From assembly GCF_026651875.1 (NCBI RefSeq), contig NZ_CP104067.1, positions 3,224,001 to 3,288,000 on the forward strand: a stretch of 64,000 bases of DNA, read 5' to 3'. The notes beneath the pieces were generated by a model, which had not been told where the DNA came from, searched no databases, and saw only the letters and a program-made list of their open reading frames with translations. A program made the position numbers and the translations under genes. Of this stretch, positions 9,558 to 17,466 are shown one piece after another. Origin of the DNA: Alicyclobacillus fastidiosus. GTDB lineage: Bacteria; Bacillota; Bacilli; Alicyclobacillales; Alicyclobacillaceae. Each line of letters starts with the position of its first letter. Positions within the stretch are counted from its first letter, which is position 1.

Positions 9558-10711
9558 TGTGATATACCCTCCCCATTGACAACATTCACTTCTGTTGTGA
9601 CCATCTGTATCCGCGTGGAAGCCGCTTCCTGTAGCGCTCGCCGAATCTTGTCTTCAAATGCCCTCCGACTAAATTTCTCGGCCGCGTGCCGGATTCGCTC
9701 AGGTTCCCAGTCGATGGTCTCCGAGCGCTCCAAAGCGTGTACCAATGATTCAGTTGTTTGCTCTGCAAAAAACACCCCATTGACGCCGTCGCAGACAGTG
9801 TCGAGCGCTCCCCCCCTTCGATATGCCACAACGGGTTTGCCAAGCATGTTCGCCTCGACTGGCGCGATGCCGAAATCCTCCTCACCTGGGAAAATAAAGG
9901 ATCTGCAGGCCGCTACATACTGTTCGACCTCTTCATCAGAACGCCACCCGAGAAACGTTACGGTCGACCCAGCGAGAGACTCCAGACGTTGCCTGTCCGG
10001 CCCTTGGCCAATGACGATGAGCGGTTTGCCCAAGCGCGTACACGCCTCCACCGCTAAGTCAATTCGTTTGTATGACACCAACCTCGACACAACGAGGAAG
10101 TAATCATTCGTGACGGCATTTGAAACTGTGGTTTGTCGCTCTTCGACAGGAGGGTGAACGACGATACATTCTCGCCTGTAGTACCGAGAAATCCGTCCTT
10201 GTACTGCGGTTGAGTTCGCAATGAAGTAGTCTACCTTGCGTGCGGACCACGTGTCCCACAACTTGAGCACCGGGACGAGCAACCTCGCCAACGACACCAG
10301 GATTTGGTTCTTCGTTTCATTGGCAATGTAGCGGTCATAGTCCCAAGCAAATCGCATCGGAGTATGGCAGTAACAAATGTGAATGGGTCTGCGCTGGTCG
10401 CCGCCACCGATATGGACCCCCTTCGCATAGGCGCTGCTGGACGTGAGAACCACGTCGAAATCTGCCAATCGAATTGTTCGAATGGCCAGCGGATACAACC
10501 AGAAAAACAATTTAAAATGCTTCACGATAAACGCGTGCCGCTGTAAAAAGCTAGGAATCAAGGTAGCTCCCTGCAACGAGGGCCAGAGCTTTTCTCGGTC
10601 GTAGAACAACGTATAGATCGGTGCTTGCGGAAACATCTCGTGCAACACGCCGACGACGCGTTCCGCACCGCCTAACTGGTTCAGGTAATCATGAACAATC
10701 GCAATCTTCAC
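9554..10711 (-). CDS. GT4 glycosyltransferase
   Basis: About 385 residues, started at the GTG at 10711, which follows GGGGGGAAG. The frame extends to 10744 without a better start. It has KIAIVHDYLNQLGGAERVV at the N-terminus, a signature of GT4 mannosyl- or galactosyltransferase-like enzymes. It also has FLVVSRLVSYKRIDLAVEA and the motif EEDFGIAPVEANMLGKPVVAY. It is the second gene of the operon, after the initiating transferase, and may add the second sugar of the repeat. That order-based guess is weak. Confidence 0.88.
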   Translation of the reverse strand: MKIAIVHDYLNQLGGAERVVGVLHEMFPQAPIYTLFYDREKLWPSLQGATLIPSFLQRHAFIVKHFKLFFWLYPLAIRTIRLADFDVVLTSSSAYAKGVHIGGGDQRRPIHICYCHTPMRFAWDYDRYIANETKNQILVSLARLLVPVLKLWDTWSARKVDYFIANSTAVQGRISRYYRRECIVVHPPVEERQTTVSNAVTNDYFLVVSRLVSYKRIDLAVEACTRLGKPLIVIGQGPDRQRLESLAGSTVTFLGWRSDEEVEQYVAACRSFIFPGEEDFGIAPVEANMLGKPVVAYRRGGALDTVCDGVNGVFFAEQTTESLVHALERSETIDWEPERIRHAAEKFSRRAFEDKIRRALQEAASTRIQMVTTEVNVVNGEGISQ

Positions 10712-10768
10712 GTACTTCCCCCCAGACAGATTGAGTGACGGCATTGTGGAAGGTGTCTAGAATAACGG

Positions 10769-12166
10769 CTACCGCGCCCCGTTCTTTTTGAGGACGGCCG
10801 GGATGGTCATCGCGAGTATCTTCCAATCCTGCAAGTACGACCAATTGTCGATGTACCTGAGGTCTAAGCTCATCCACTGTTCAAAGTCGATCTCGTTTCT
10901 TCCACTGATTTGCCACAGACAAGTCATCCCTGGTCGCACGCTTAGACGTCGCCGGTACACGTGCTCGTACTCATTCACTTCACTTGGAAGTGGCGGCCGT
11001 GGACCGACCAGGCTCATATTGCCGACCAGCACGTTGAAAAATTGAGGAATTTCGTCAATGCTGGTCCGGCGGATAAACGCCCCTACCTTCGTCACCCGTG
11101 GATCGTTCATCAGCTTGAACACGGGTCCTGACATTTCGTTTAAATGGAGAATGCTTTCTTTCAACGCTTCCGCATCCACCCGCATGCTGCGGAATTTGTA
11201 CATATCGAAAGGCTTGTTTCGCAGGCCGACCCGCTGTTGCCGAAAGAACACGGGACCGCCGTCTTCCAATTTGATCGCCAAGGCGACGAATAACATGATG
11301 GGAGAAAGAAGGACTATCGCAAGAAGGCTAACCACTACGTCCGTCACGCGCTTGAGAAACAGAGAGATGGGCGTGTGCGGAATCGCTGACAGCAATAAGC
11401 TGGATATGGTGGGTCCATGATAGATGGAACTGTTCGCAATCTGTGTCGACAATCCGTCGAGTAGCAATTCCATCGAAACGCCTTGTTCTTCACAGGCGCG
11501 GATGACGTGTTCTAGATTCGGATCTGTGATTCCAAGCGCAATGACTACTCCGTCAGGCGTGTATCGAGACAGAATTTCACCGATTTCCTCGAGGGGCCCC
11601 AAATATGGAATTGGCAAACTCCGATTGTGCTCGCACGCGATGTAGCCCGTGACACGAAGGCCGAGTTTTCGGTCACTGGCAACTTCGTTGAGATACCGAA
11701 TCACGTTTTCACTATTACCGACCAGTACCCGACTGCGCAGATCCCATCCCGACTGTCGGAGCAAGTAAAGAACAAATCGAACGATGTAACGATTGAGAAA
11801 CATCGACACCATAGCCAGGCAGAGGTATGTTCCGATAAAGATGCGGCTCACATCCACCGCTTTAAAGACGAAGGACGTACATGAAAATAACAGGAGTGCG
11901 AGGACATTGAGCTTTACCACAACCTCAAGGTCTCTAAGTACGCCAGATGTACGTCGACTCGGGTATTCCGCGAGCAGTGCGAGAGCGAGCGACCAAGATG
12001 TGAAACATAGAATCTCCGTCTCCATGTACCGACGAGATCCGAGTAAGGAGATTTGGTGACCGGCGATGGCCCCTGCAACAGAAAAGGTAAGAAAAAAAAC
12101 GGCGATGACAGTTACCAGGTCCACCACAAAACTAATCGTTTTCGCGTTGCGCGAAAGATGCTCCAT
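10769..12166 (-). CDS. Polyprenyl-phosphate sugar-1-phosphate transferase (initiating enzyme)
   Basis: Initiates repeat-unit synthesis by moving a sugar-1-phosphate from a UDP-sugar to undecaprenyl phosphate in the membrane. The frame reads 481 residues from 12214. The ATG at 12166 (MEHLSRNAK) with GGGGTG upstream gives 465 residues, usual for WcaJ/EpsL/CpsE proteins. Several hydrophobic helices lie in residues 10-130, and a CoA-binding-like domain follows. The catalytic domain from about residue 270 has KRVTDVVVSLLAIVLLSP, FRQQRVGLRNKPFDMYKFRSM, the DE-P pair in SIDEIPQF and VGPRPPLPSEV. First gene of the eps operon, behind a SinR-like operator. Confidence 0.93.
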   Translation of the reverse strand: MEHLSRNAKTISFVVDLVTVIAVFFLTFSVAGAIAGHQISLLGSRRYMETEILCFTSWSLALALLAEYPSRRTSGVLRDLEVVVKLNVLALLLFSCTSFVFKAVDVSRIFIGTYLCLAMVSMFLNRYIVRFVLYLLRQSGWDLRSRVLVGNSENVIRYLNEVASDRKLGLRVTGYIACEHNRSLPIPYLGPLEEIGEILSRYTPDGVVIALGITDPNLEHVIRACEEQGVSMELLLDGLSTQIANSSIYHGPTISSLLLSAIPHTPISLFLKRVTDVVVSLLAIVLLSPIMLFVALAIKLEDGGPVFFRQQRVGLRNKPFDMYKFRSMRVDAEALKESILHLNEMSGPVFKLMNDPRVTKVGAFIRRTSIDEIPQFFNVLVGNMSLVGPRPPLPSEVNEYEHVYRRRLSVRPGMTCLWQISGRNEIDFEQWMSLDLRYIDNWSYLQDWKILAMTIPAVLKKNGAR

Positions 12167-12219
12167 CGAACACACCCCACAACCTTCGATCATCATGTGT
12201 AGCACTAACACCACTATTG

Positions 12220-12235
12220 TTCATTATACAGAACA
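12220..12235 (-). promoter_or_regulatory. SinR-like operator over the eps operon -10 box
   Basis: The inverted repeat GTTCATTATACAGAAC lies 54 bases upstream of the chosen start of the initiating transferase. Read on the minus strand it contains TATAAT, a perfect -10 box, as in the operator at 3389-3404. The -35 is weak. A diverged half-site (CGAAC) lies 20 bp further upstream at 12251-12255. The likely function is control of the whole eps operon. Confidence 0.6.
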
Positions 12236-12268
12236 ATCAATGCTTTAAAACGAACATTTTCCCCTAAA

Positions 12269-12365
12269 ATTCTCAATTAAGAACCTAAAATGTCGATTGG
12301 TCTGGATTATAATCCGCAAATATTGTAATTTTGTATTTGATTAAGAACGATAAAATATGTATGAT
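12269..12365 (+). promoter_or_regulatory. Promoter of the small SinR-like gene with operator-like sites
   Basis: TTGATT (12337-12342), a 17-bp spacer and TATGAT (12360-12365) form a good sigma-A promoter on the plus strand. An operator-like repeat ATTCT-N6-AGAAC lies at 12269-12284. A second half-site, TTAAGAAC (12341-12348), overlaps the -35 box. This suggests autoregulation or cross-regulation by the SinR-like proteins, which is inferred. Confidence 0.5.
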
Positions 12366-12427
12366 GTTTATGATTTCAGTCATGAGTAGTTAGCTCACTA
12401 GATTGCTGACGTAAAAGAGGTGTTTCA

Positions 12428-12646
12428 ATGATTGGAAAGCGCCTTTATGAACTTCGCCGGGAGCGAAACCTATCTCTGTCCGAATTGGCCAAGCGGTCGA
12501 ACGTGGCGAAGTCGTACCTGAGTGCAATTGAACGACACATCCAAGTCAATCCGTCGCTCCACGTCCTCGAGCGGATTTCGCGGGTGTTAAATGTGCAAAT
12601 TCAAACGCTGCTTGGAGAGTCGAGTGTCGATGGTCAGGAAGAGTGA
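12428..12646 (+). CDS. Short SinR-like XRE-family DNA-binding protein
   Basis: A 72-residue protein made of a helix-turn-helix domain. It reads MIGKRLYELRRERNLSLSEL, then AKRSNVAKSYLSAIERHIQV and ERISRVLNVQIQTLL. The recognition region AKSYLSAIER is identical to that of the longer SinR homologue at 14778-15116, so both probably bind the same sites. It ends soon after the helix-turn-helix and lacks the C-terminal dimerisation/SinI-binding segment. It could therefore act independently of SinI. AGAGGTG precedes the ATG. It sits between the eps operon and the kinase/Wzz pair. The direction of its effect is unknown. Confidence 0.9.
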   Translation: MIGKRLYELRRERNLSLSELAKRSNVAKSYLSAIERHIQVNPSLHVLERISRVLNVQIQTLLGESSVDGQEE

Positions 12647-12773
12647 CAACTCCGAGTCCACAAAGGAGTCTACTGATACATACTCAGCGAATCACTGATC
12701 CGTAATCATTCCATTCTCGTTCATTCCATGAGTATTTAACATGAAAACGACGATTTTGAACCAACAATGGAAT

Positions 12774-12826
12774 TTGACCAATTGGTTCACTCATATATAA
12801 TGGCATTAGCGTTCTGTATAAAGAAC
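12774..12826 (+). promoter_or_regulatory. Promoter and SinR-like operator for the kinase/Wzz operon
   Basis: TTGACC (12774-12779), a 16-bp spacer and TATAAT (12796-12801) form a strong promoter. The perfect-arm repeat GTTCTGTATAAAGAAC occupies 12811-12826, around or just after the expected transcription start. A repressor bound there would block initiation or clearance. The right arm AAAGAAC is a perfect SinR half-site. Confidence 0.68.
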
Positions 12827-12853
12827 AACGGCTGGAGTTGGAGGGATGGTCCA

Positions 12854-13525
12854 ATGGCTTCGAAAAGACGACGTAAATCACGTACTTCACGCAATGCAGG
12901 CTCCTCTGTGACTGAATCGTACCAGACGATCGGTGCGAATATGTTGCTAGGCGGCGTCAGCCTCGACTCGAATTTAATTCTTGTTACGAGTGCAACAAGT
13001 GGTGAGGGAAAAACGTCTACCGTCTACAATTTGGGGATTGTATCCGCTGAGACCGGGAAGAACGTCCTCCTCGTCGATGCCGATTTACGCCGACCGCAGC
13101 TCCACCGCCTTTTCTATATCGAGAACGAGGCCGGATTGAGCGGGATCGTCGGGGGGGACAAGTGGAGTGAGTGCATCGTCAAGTCGGAGATTCCCCATTT
13201 ATACGTGATGCCCAGCGGACCTACTCATGAAAACCCAAATGCAGTGCTATATTCACGCGAGTTTACGAATTTCCTCGAACACTGTTGTCGTCAGTTTGAT
13301 TTAGTCATCATTGACAGCCCTCCGGTACTGGAAGTCAGCGACGCCCTCATCCTCGCCCCCTCTGTTGGCGGAATCGTATTTGTCATCGACGGGAAAAGGA
13401 CGAACCGCGCGAGTGCGCGACGGGCAATCTCCGCTTTGCGGCAGGTTAACGGCCGGATCATCGGTGGCGTCCTGAACCGCAAACCCAAAGGCCGATATGA
13501 CTATCACATCGAAACGCTCGGCTAA
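12854..13525 (+). CDS. CpsD/CapB-like polysaccharide tyrosine kinase
   Basis: A cytoplasmic BY-kinase-type ATPase of about 223 residues that normally works with a Wzz-like membrane partner to control polysaccharide polymerisation and export. It has Walker A ATSGEGKTS (residues 47-55), the Walker A' motif VLLVDADLRRP (about 71-81) and Walker B LVIIDSPP. The open frame starts at 12767, but that part spans the promoter and operator. The ATG at 12854 follows GGAGGG, so I use it. The C-terminus has only two clustered tyrosines (GRYDYH), fewer than in typical CpsD proteins, so autophosphorylation may be limited. The adaptor gene follows 32 bases downstream. Confidence 0.92.
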   Translation: MASKRRRKSRTSRNAGSSVTESYQTIGANMLLGGVSLDSNLILVTSATSGEGKTSTVYNLGIVSAETGKNVLLVDADLRRPQLHRLFYIENEAGLSGIVGGDKWSECIVKSEIPHLYVMPSGPTHENPNAVLYSREFTNFLEHCCRQFDLVIIDSPPVLEVSDALILAPSVGGIVFVIDGKRTNRASARRAISALRQVNGRIIGGVLNRKPKGRYDYHIETLG

Positions 13526-13557
13526 CCATAGTGGACATGAAAGGAGCTTCGATTTTC

Positions 13558-14184
13558 ATGGAATTGAGAGAGTATTGGCGGGTCATCAAAAAGCGGCTGT
13601 TGTTGATTCTGTTTATTCCGATTGTCGCAGGCGCGGTCTCCGGTTACTACGTCATGAAAAAGACACCGCTGTATACCGCGACGACGACTCTACTACTCAG
13701 CCAGTCCAGCAACCAAATCGGTGGTACTCCAGATACCGCAACCTATACAGGTGTGATTCAAAGCGACTATTTTACGCAAATGGTCGACGCTGAGTCGAAC
13801 CTGCCAATTTCGGGATCGATGATCGAGCTCAACTTCAACGGCCAATTGATGAGTATCAGCGTCACGTCAGGCGACCCCAAATTCGCCTCGAAAGCTGCGG
13901 ACGCTGCCGCACAAACGGTGATTGACAAAGGGCCCGGCATCATCCCTGGCTTGCATAGCGCTGGAGTTCTGAACCCAGCGACATCCTCCCCGGTGCCTCT
14001 TCACAAGCAGCAGGACGTGACGTTGGCTGCGGGAATTGCGTTCCTCGTCAGCCTGGGTCTAGCGTTCCTACTGGAGTATTTGGATCTGCGGTTCAAGACG
14101 GAAACTGACATTGTCAAGTATCTAGGGATCCCCGCTCTCGGCGGCGTTGCAGAATATCGGCCGAACAAGCGAAAGAAGGCGTAA
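13558..14184 (+). CDS. Wzz/CapA-like chain-length and kinase-adaptor protein
   Basis: A membrane protein of about 208 residues. An N-terminal helix (about residues 12-32, RLLLILFIPIVAGAVSGYYV) and a C-terminal helix (about 155-175) flank an extracellular loop, as in Wzz/YveK-type proteins. The cytoplasmic tail would contact the CpsD-like kinase encoded just upstream. The ATG at 13558 follows AAAGGAG. The frame extends to 13531 without a better start. It regulates polymer length or export together with the kinase. Confidence 0.88.
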   Translation: MELREYWRVIKKRLLLILFIPIVAGAVSGYYVMKKTPLYTATTTLLLSQSSNQIGGTPDTATYTGVIQSDYFTQMVDAESNLPISGSMIELNFNGQLMSISVTSGDPKFASKAADAAAQTVIDKGPGIIPGLHSAGVLNPATSSPVPLHKQQDVTLAAGIAFLVSLGLAFLLEYLDLRFKTETDIVKYLGIPALGGVAEYRPNKRKKA

Positions 14185-14290
14185 TTCGGTAAATCTTTTG
14201 GAATTCTCTCTTCCAAGTGCAGTGAAAAACAGTGAATCTTGGATGAAATATGTCCGGCTATGTCAAAATGAAATCCAAACTGTAGAATCG

Positions 14291-14346
14291 TCTGACAATT
14301 TGTTGAAAAGTATGTCTTGATGACTTGCTCTACTTCCAAATACAAT
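14291..14346 (+). promoter_or_regulatory. sinI promoter with Spo0A-box-like sequences
   Basis: TTGATG (14317-14322), an 18-bp spacer and TACAAT (14341-14346) form a plausible promoter upstream of the riboswitch. Just upstream, TTTGTTGAA (14299-14307) matches eight of nine positions of the Spo0A box TTTGTCRAA. TCTGACAA (14291-14298) is a further reversed, imperfect copy. In B. subtilis sinI is activated by phosphorylated Spo0A, so the placement makes sense. Binding is inferred. Confidence 0.45.
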
Positions 14347-14370
14347 TTATTTAGAAAACTAATCCAGATT

Positions 14371-14470
14371 GCTTTCCGAAACGGCTATCCCATTTGAAAG
14401 AATGGGTGCGCAAAGTCACGGGTCTACGGTTCGAGACACAAACTATGACGGCTGGACTTCCGAAGAAAGC
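14371..14470 (+). ncRNA. Cyclic-di-GMP-I (GEMM) riboswitch upstream of sinI
   Basis: The 5' leader of sinI carries GEMM-I hallmarks in order. These are a stem CCCATT/AATGGG capped by a GAAA tetraloop (14396-14399), the conserved GCAAAG (14410-14415), ACGGGTCTA (14418-14426, tetraloop-receptor side), and ATGACGGCTGG (14445-14455). An outer helix GCTTTC/GAAAGC (14371-14376 with 14465-14470) closes it. TCCGAA (14459-14464) can instead pair with TTCGGA (14483-14488), which overlaps the sinI ribosome binding site. Ligand binding should therefore free the site, predicting an ON switch. Class assignment is by memory of the consensus, without a covariance search. Confidence 0.8.
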
Positions 14471-14499
14471 ATCCAAGGTGGGTTCGGAGGGGTAAGGAC

Positions 14500-14631
14500 A
14501 TGCTGTTGGATGCCGAGAAACAAAAACAGGACGAGCCCGCGCTAGACATTGAGTGGTTACAACTTATCTTGATGGCCAAAAAGATTGGACTATCCATCGA
14601 AGAAGTCAGACTCTTTTTACAGAAAAAGTGA
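14500..14631 (+). CDS. sinI: SinI-like antirepressor (43 aa)
   Basis: A small protein of 43 residues whose core LDIEWLQLILMAKKIGLSIEEVRLFL matches the SinI pattern of B. subtilis (LDQEWVELMVEAKEANISPEEIRKYL). SinI sequesters SinR by forming a heterodimer through this helical hairpin. The same pattern occurs in the C-terminal part of the SinR homologue downstream (LDPEWVKLAQEAMNSGITKEQFREYL), as expected for a SinI/SinR pair. The ATG follows GGAGGGG. A c-di-GMP-type riboswitch precedes it and a terminator separates it from sinR. The gene is easily missed because of its size. Confidence 0.88.
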   Translation: MLLDAEKQKQDEPALDIEWLQLILMAKKIGLSIEEVRLFLQKK

Positions 14632-14639
14632 AAATATTG

Positions 14640-14700
14640 CGTCGGTTCTCCCGACGACACACAAGGGAAATGACGGTGTACGCAACACGCCGTCATTTTC
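14640..14700 (+). terminator. Terminator between sinI and sinR
   Basis: A 9-bp stem AAATGACGG/CCGTCATTT (14668-14676 with 14690-14698) is followed by TTCTGTTT. A smaller hairpin CGTCGG/CCGACG (14640-14656) precedes it. It should limit read-through from the riboswitch-controlled sinI transcript into sinR, allowing unequal expression. Confidence 0.65.
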
Positions 14701-14726
14701 TGTTTCCAATCCAGAACAAAGATTGA

Positions 14727-14732
14727 TATAAT
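14727..14732 (+). promoter_or_regulatory. -10 box of the sinR promoter
   Basis: A perfect TATAAT stands 45 bases before the sinR start codon. The -35 is poor (TTTCCA, 18-bp spacing). A single operator-like half-site AGAAC (14712-14716) lies in the spacer, so weak autoregulation is possible. Confidence 0.55.
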
Positions 14733-14777
14733 ACTGAAAAAAGTTATCAGTCTTATTTACTACGGGAGGCAGGCCGA

Positions 14778-15116
14778 TTGATTGGCGAACGCATCAAGCA
14801 GCTACGACTGGCTAAAGGGCTTTCACTGTCTGAACTCGCGGAGTTATCAGGTGTGGCGAAATCTTATCTGAGTGCTATCGAACGCTCTCTTCAGGGCAAT
14901 CCTTCCATTCAGATCATTGAGAAACTCGCTTCTGTACTGAACGTATCTGTTCCGGCCTTATTACTTCCGGACGATGTGGACGCAGGAGAGAACGAAGTGC
15001 TTGATCCTGAGTGGGTGAAATTAGCACAAGAGGCCATGAATTCGGGCATCACGAAAGAACAATTTCGTGAATACCTCGAGTTTCACAAATGGCGATTAAA
15101 GAACGGGGAGCAGTGA
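14778..15116 (+). CDS. sinR: SinR-like master regulator of biofilm genes
   Basis: A 112-residue DNA-binding protein that aligns along its length with B. subtilis SinR. The XRE helix-turn-helix covers residues 1-65 (MIGERIKQLRLAKGLSLSEL, then SGVAKSYLSAIERSLQGNPS). The C-terminal segment from about 73 (LDPEWVKLAQEAMNSGITKE, QFREYLEFHKWRLKN) is the dimerisation/SinI-binding helical hairpin. The start is TTG with GGGAGG upstream. SinR represses matrix operons until antagonised by SinI. The many GTTCT-N6-AGAAC repeats in this window are its likely operators. Family assignment is strong and the local target list is inferred. Confidence 0.92.
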   Translation: MIGERIKQLRLAKGLSLSELAELSGVAKSYLSAIERSLQGNPSIQIIEKLASVLNVSVPALLLPDDVDAGENEVLDPEWVKLAQEAMNSGITKEQFREYLEFHKWRLKNGEQ

Positions 15117-15275
15117 TAGCGGACAAGCACATCATTTCCCTGGTTCAAAGACGTGCGACACCGACTCATTCAATTTTCGCAGCGTGAAGCAAAAGCCTAA
15201 CGTACACCTGGTCAGCCACTTCTGGGCATGGCCAGTTCTTGTACCCCACAAAATAGCAAACTTACCGGTTATTAG

Positions 15276-17264
15276 TTATGAAAATGGGTGACAATCCTCA
15301 TTTAGGTCGTTCTCCGTCAGCACATGTGTGGAATAACCCATCCGATACGGCAACTCAAATACGCGTGTGAGTCCTCGCACTCTTCGAAATCCATATCCAA
15401 ATGTGATTGGCGTCATTCCAGGGATCAAGACCTTCACAGCGTGTAACCCGCCGTAAGCGACCTCCGCGCTGGTTTGATCCACCACCAGCACGTCAAATCC
15501 TCGATTGTGTACATCGTCGAGGACCGAATCGAGAACGCGCCGAATGTCTCCTGAGTCAATCTCGAATTGTTGAACCGGATTGGCGTACGCTTCTTCCACA
15601 GATTGAATCGGGCGTCGATTCTCTCTGCCCAAGAGAAATTCCCAACGTGGATATGCATCGGGCAGTGCGCCAACGACCACGTGATCGAGAATATCTTGAA
15701 TGTTTGCCGGGTTGAGAAGCATGGACAAGGCCTGTTTGCGTCTCGTCTCCGACGTACCCTGCAGGTGAAACACCTGAACGGTCAGTTCCCGGAGGGCGCT
15801 ATAAACGGCCTGGTACGGGTTCAAATGGCACGACGATCCGCTCACGAGCTTCGGATAGGCACCATCACGGGATCTCTCGGCGACAGCAAACACCGCAGGA
15901 ACACTGAGATCGTGCGAGATATTGAATAGACGAATTGCATACCCTTCGTTTTCCAACAGCTCGACCACTTTCGAGATTCGTGAAGGACAGTTCTTATCCA
16001 GTCTGAGCTCAGGAACAGGCAACCTGGCGTACCACATGTTCAGAATTCCATCCCGCTCGAGAACCTCAAAAATTCCGTGCAAGACGGCCTCTTCCACGGT
16101 TCCACCCAGTGCGCATCCGTTCGACGACTCCTTGATGAACCGTCTCTCATCATTTGTCCAGCCGTAGTACGCAATTTGTTCTGGGACCAGGACAGCTGTC
16201 TGCGACTTGGTCGAGTATCCCCACACCCAAGAGTACTTCTTCTCCTCGTCAAACGGTTCAAGAATGTGGTTGGACAGCTGCAGCAACTCATCGCCATGGA
16301 GCCCAAATCGCGACGGATGTACAGCGTGGTCTTTAAACTCTGAATAATTGCCAAAGGTGACCGGCCGTCGCTTTGCCGCCTGAAATCCGCAACTTCGCTC
16401 CAACACTTCGAGCATGGCGGAACGCTTGGCATCGACGATGGTCAATCCAGACCCATACCCCACGTGTTCCGTCCCCGTCGGCGTATAGATCTGCGCACTC
16501 GCCCGAACATAACGGTCCTCATTCCACAGCTCGTGTACAGCGGATATGTAACCGACTTTCGGATGCACGTACAACTGTTCTAACTGGTCGAAATCGACTG
16601 TCCCAACTCTCAATTCCTCGACGTCGCTCATAAGATGAGACTCGAATTGCACCTGAGCAAGAGCAGGATGATCATCCGGGAGTAGACTGCATCGAGGACA
16701 ATCGTGACTTGGGATCACGGATACCCACTCGAAATGTTCCGCTGGGCTATAGACGCCTGCTTTCCCGGCGCAATTCGGAGGCTTTTGAGCGTTTAGCAGA
16801 ATCTGCTCGAGTTCAGCGACGACAAGACCTGCCAACGTCGTGAGGTCATCTTGCGACATCATCAAAGGCATGTGCACGGATTCCGCCGTACCGCCGACTT
16901 GTTGCTGGAAAATAGACTTCAGACGACTGCGATGAACAGTGTGTTCCCACCGCAACTGTAGGCACATCGTACAACCAGGGGTACCAGGCACCTCGAGTGG
17001 TCCAAGAAGGACCGTTGACGCTCTGCCAAGCACAGGCAACACCGGAAGTTTTAAATCCCGGCACTTCCCCAACACGGTTTGTTCGAAGTTGGACGACGGC
17101 GTGTCCGACGCCAAAATGACAAGTTTCGGATGAAGTGATTCCAAATCGGAGAACGAGCAGTTCCCTGTCACATGAACGTGTACAGTTGCACGGTGTTTCT
17201 CGCGCCAGGTATGAATGATTCGCTCACCGAGTGTCGATCCATCGTGAAATATGACAACGTCCAT
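15276..17264 (-). CDS. Fused cyclodehydratase (C domain) and YcaO protein of a TOMM/RiPP pathway
   Basis: About 662 residues from the ATG at 17264, which follows GGAGG. The frame extends to 17420 without a good start. Residues 1 to about 215 resemble the ThiF/E1-like precursor-binding C domain with two zinc-type cysteine pairs, C98-x2-C101 and C189-x2-C192. Residues from about 245 form a SagD-type YcaO domain with MLEVLERSCGF and SSNGCALGGTVEEAVLHGIF for ATP and Mg binding. The end, HPFS, resembles the HPFP-type tail of cyclodehydratases. Such enzymes turn Cys, Ser and Thr of a precursor into azolines. The repeat-rich peptide encoded just upstream is the likely substrate. No separate dehydrogenase or exporter was found nearby. 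Confidence 0.88.
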   Translation of the reverse strand: MDVVIFHDGSTLGERIIHTWREKHRATVHVHVTGNCSFSDLESLHPKLVILASDTPSSNFEQTVLGKCRDLKLPVLPVLGRASTVLLGPLEVPGTPGCTMCLQLRWEHTVHRSRLKSIFQQQVGGTAESVHMPLMMSQDDLTTLAGLVVAELEQILLNAQKPPNCAGKAGVYSPAEHFEWVSVIPSHDCPRCSLLPDDHPALAQVQFESHLMSDVEELRVGTVDFDQLEQLYVHPKVGYISAVHELWNEDRYVRASAQIYTPTGTEHVGYGSGLTIVDAKRSAMLEVLERSCGFQAAKRRPVTFGNYSEFKDHAVHPSRFGLHGDELLQLSNHILEPFDEEKKYSWVWGYSTKSQTAVLVPEQIAYYGWTNDERRFIKESSNGCALGGTVEEAVLHGIFEVLERDGILNMWYARLPVPELRLDKNCPSRISKVVELLENEGYAIRLFNISHDLSVPAVFAVAERSRDGAYPKLVSGSSCHLNPYQAVYSALRELTVQVFHLQGTSETRRKQALSMLLNPANIQDILDHVVVGALPDAYPRWEFLLGRENRRPIQSVEEAYANPVQQFEIDSGDIRRVLDSVLDDVHNRGFDVLVVDQTSAEVAYGGLHAVKVLIPGMTPITFGYGFRRVRGLTRVFELPYRMGYSTHVLTENDLNEDCHPFS

Positions 17265-17466
17265 CACATCCTCCATGCATTTGCTGTCAGACACATCAGT
17301 TGCCAGTGAATATCCAGTCAACACCTGTCTCCCCTTCTTCATCGAGAAACAAAAGGATCCAGCGCCGCACCTGGACCAAAGTCGTAGTACATACGAGGAC
17401 CCCCCGAACCGAGTGCACACCTTTCACGACAATCATCGCCAAGCAAACAGCACGCTGCTCAGCCGT
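17265..17466 (-). promoter_or_regulatory. Leader between precursor and YcaO genes
   Basis: Two hundred bases without a gene. On the minus strand TTGACT (17321-17316), a 17-bp spacer and TGATGT (17298-17293) could be a weak promoter for the YcaO gene. No clear terminator was seen, so read-through from the precursor promoter is also possible. Confidence 0.3.

Noticed and set aside
12767..12853. An upstream start (ATG at 12767) for the CpsD-like kinase
   Set aside because: The segment contains the -35, the -10 and the operator. The ATG at 12854 has GGAGGG and fits family length.
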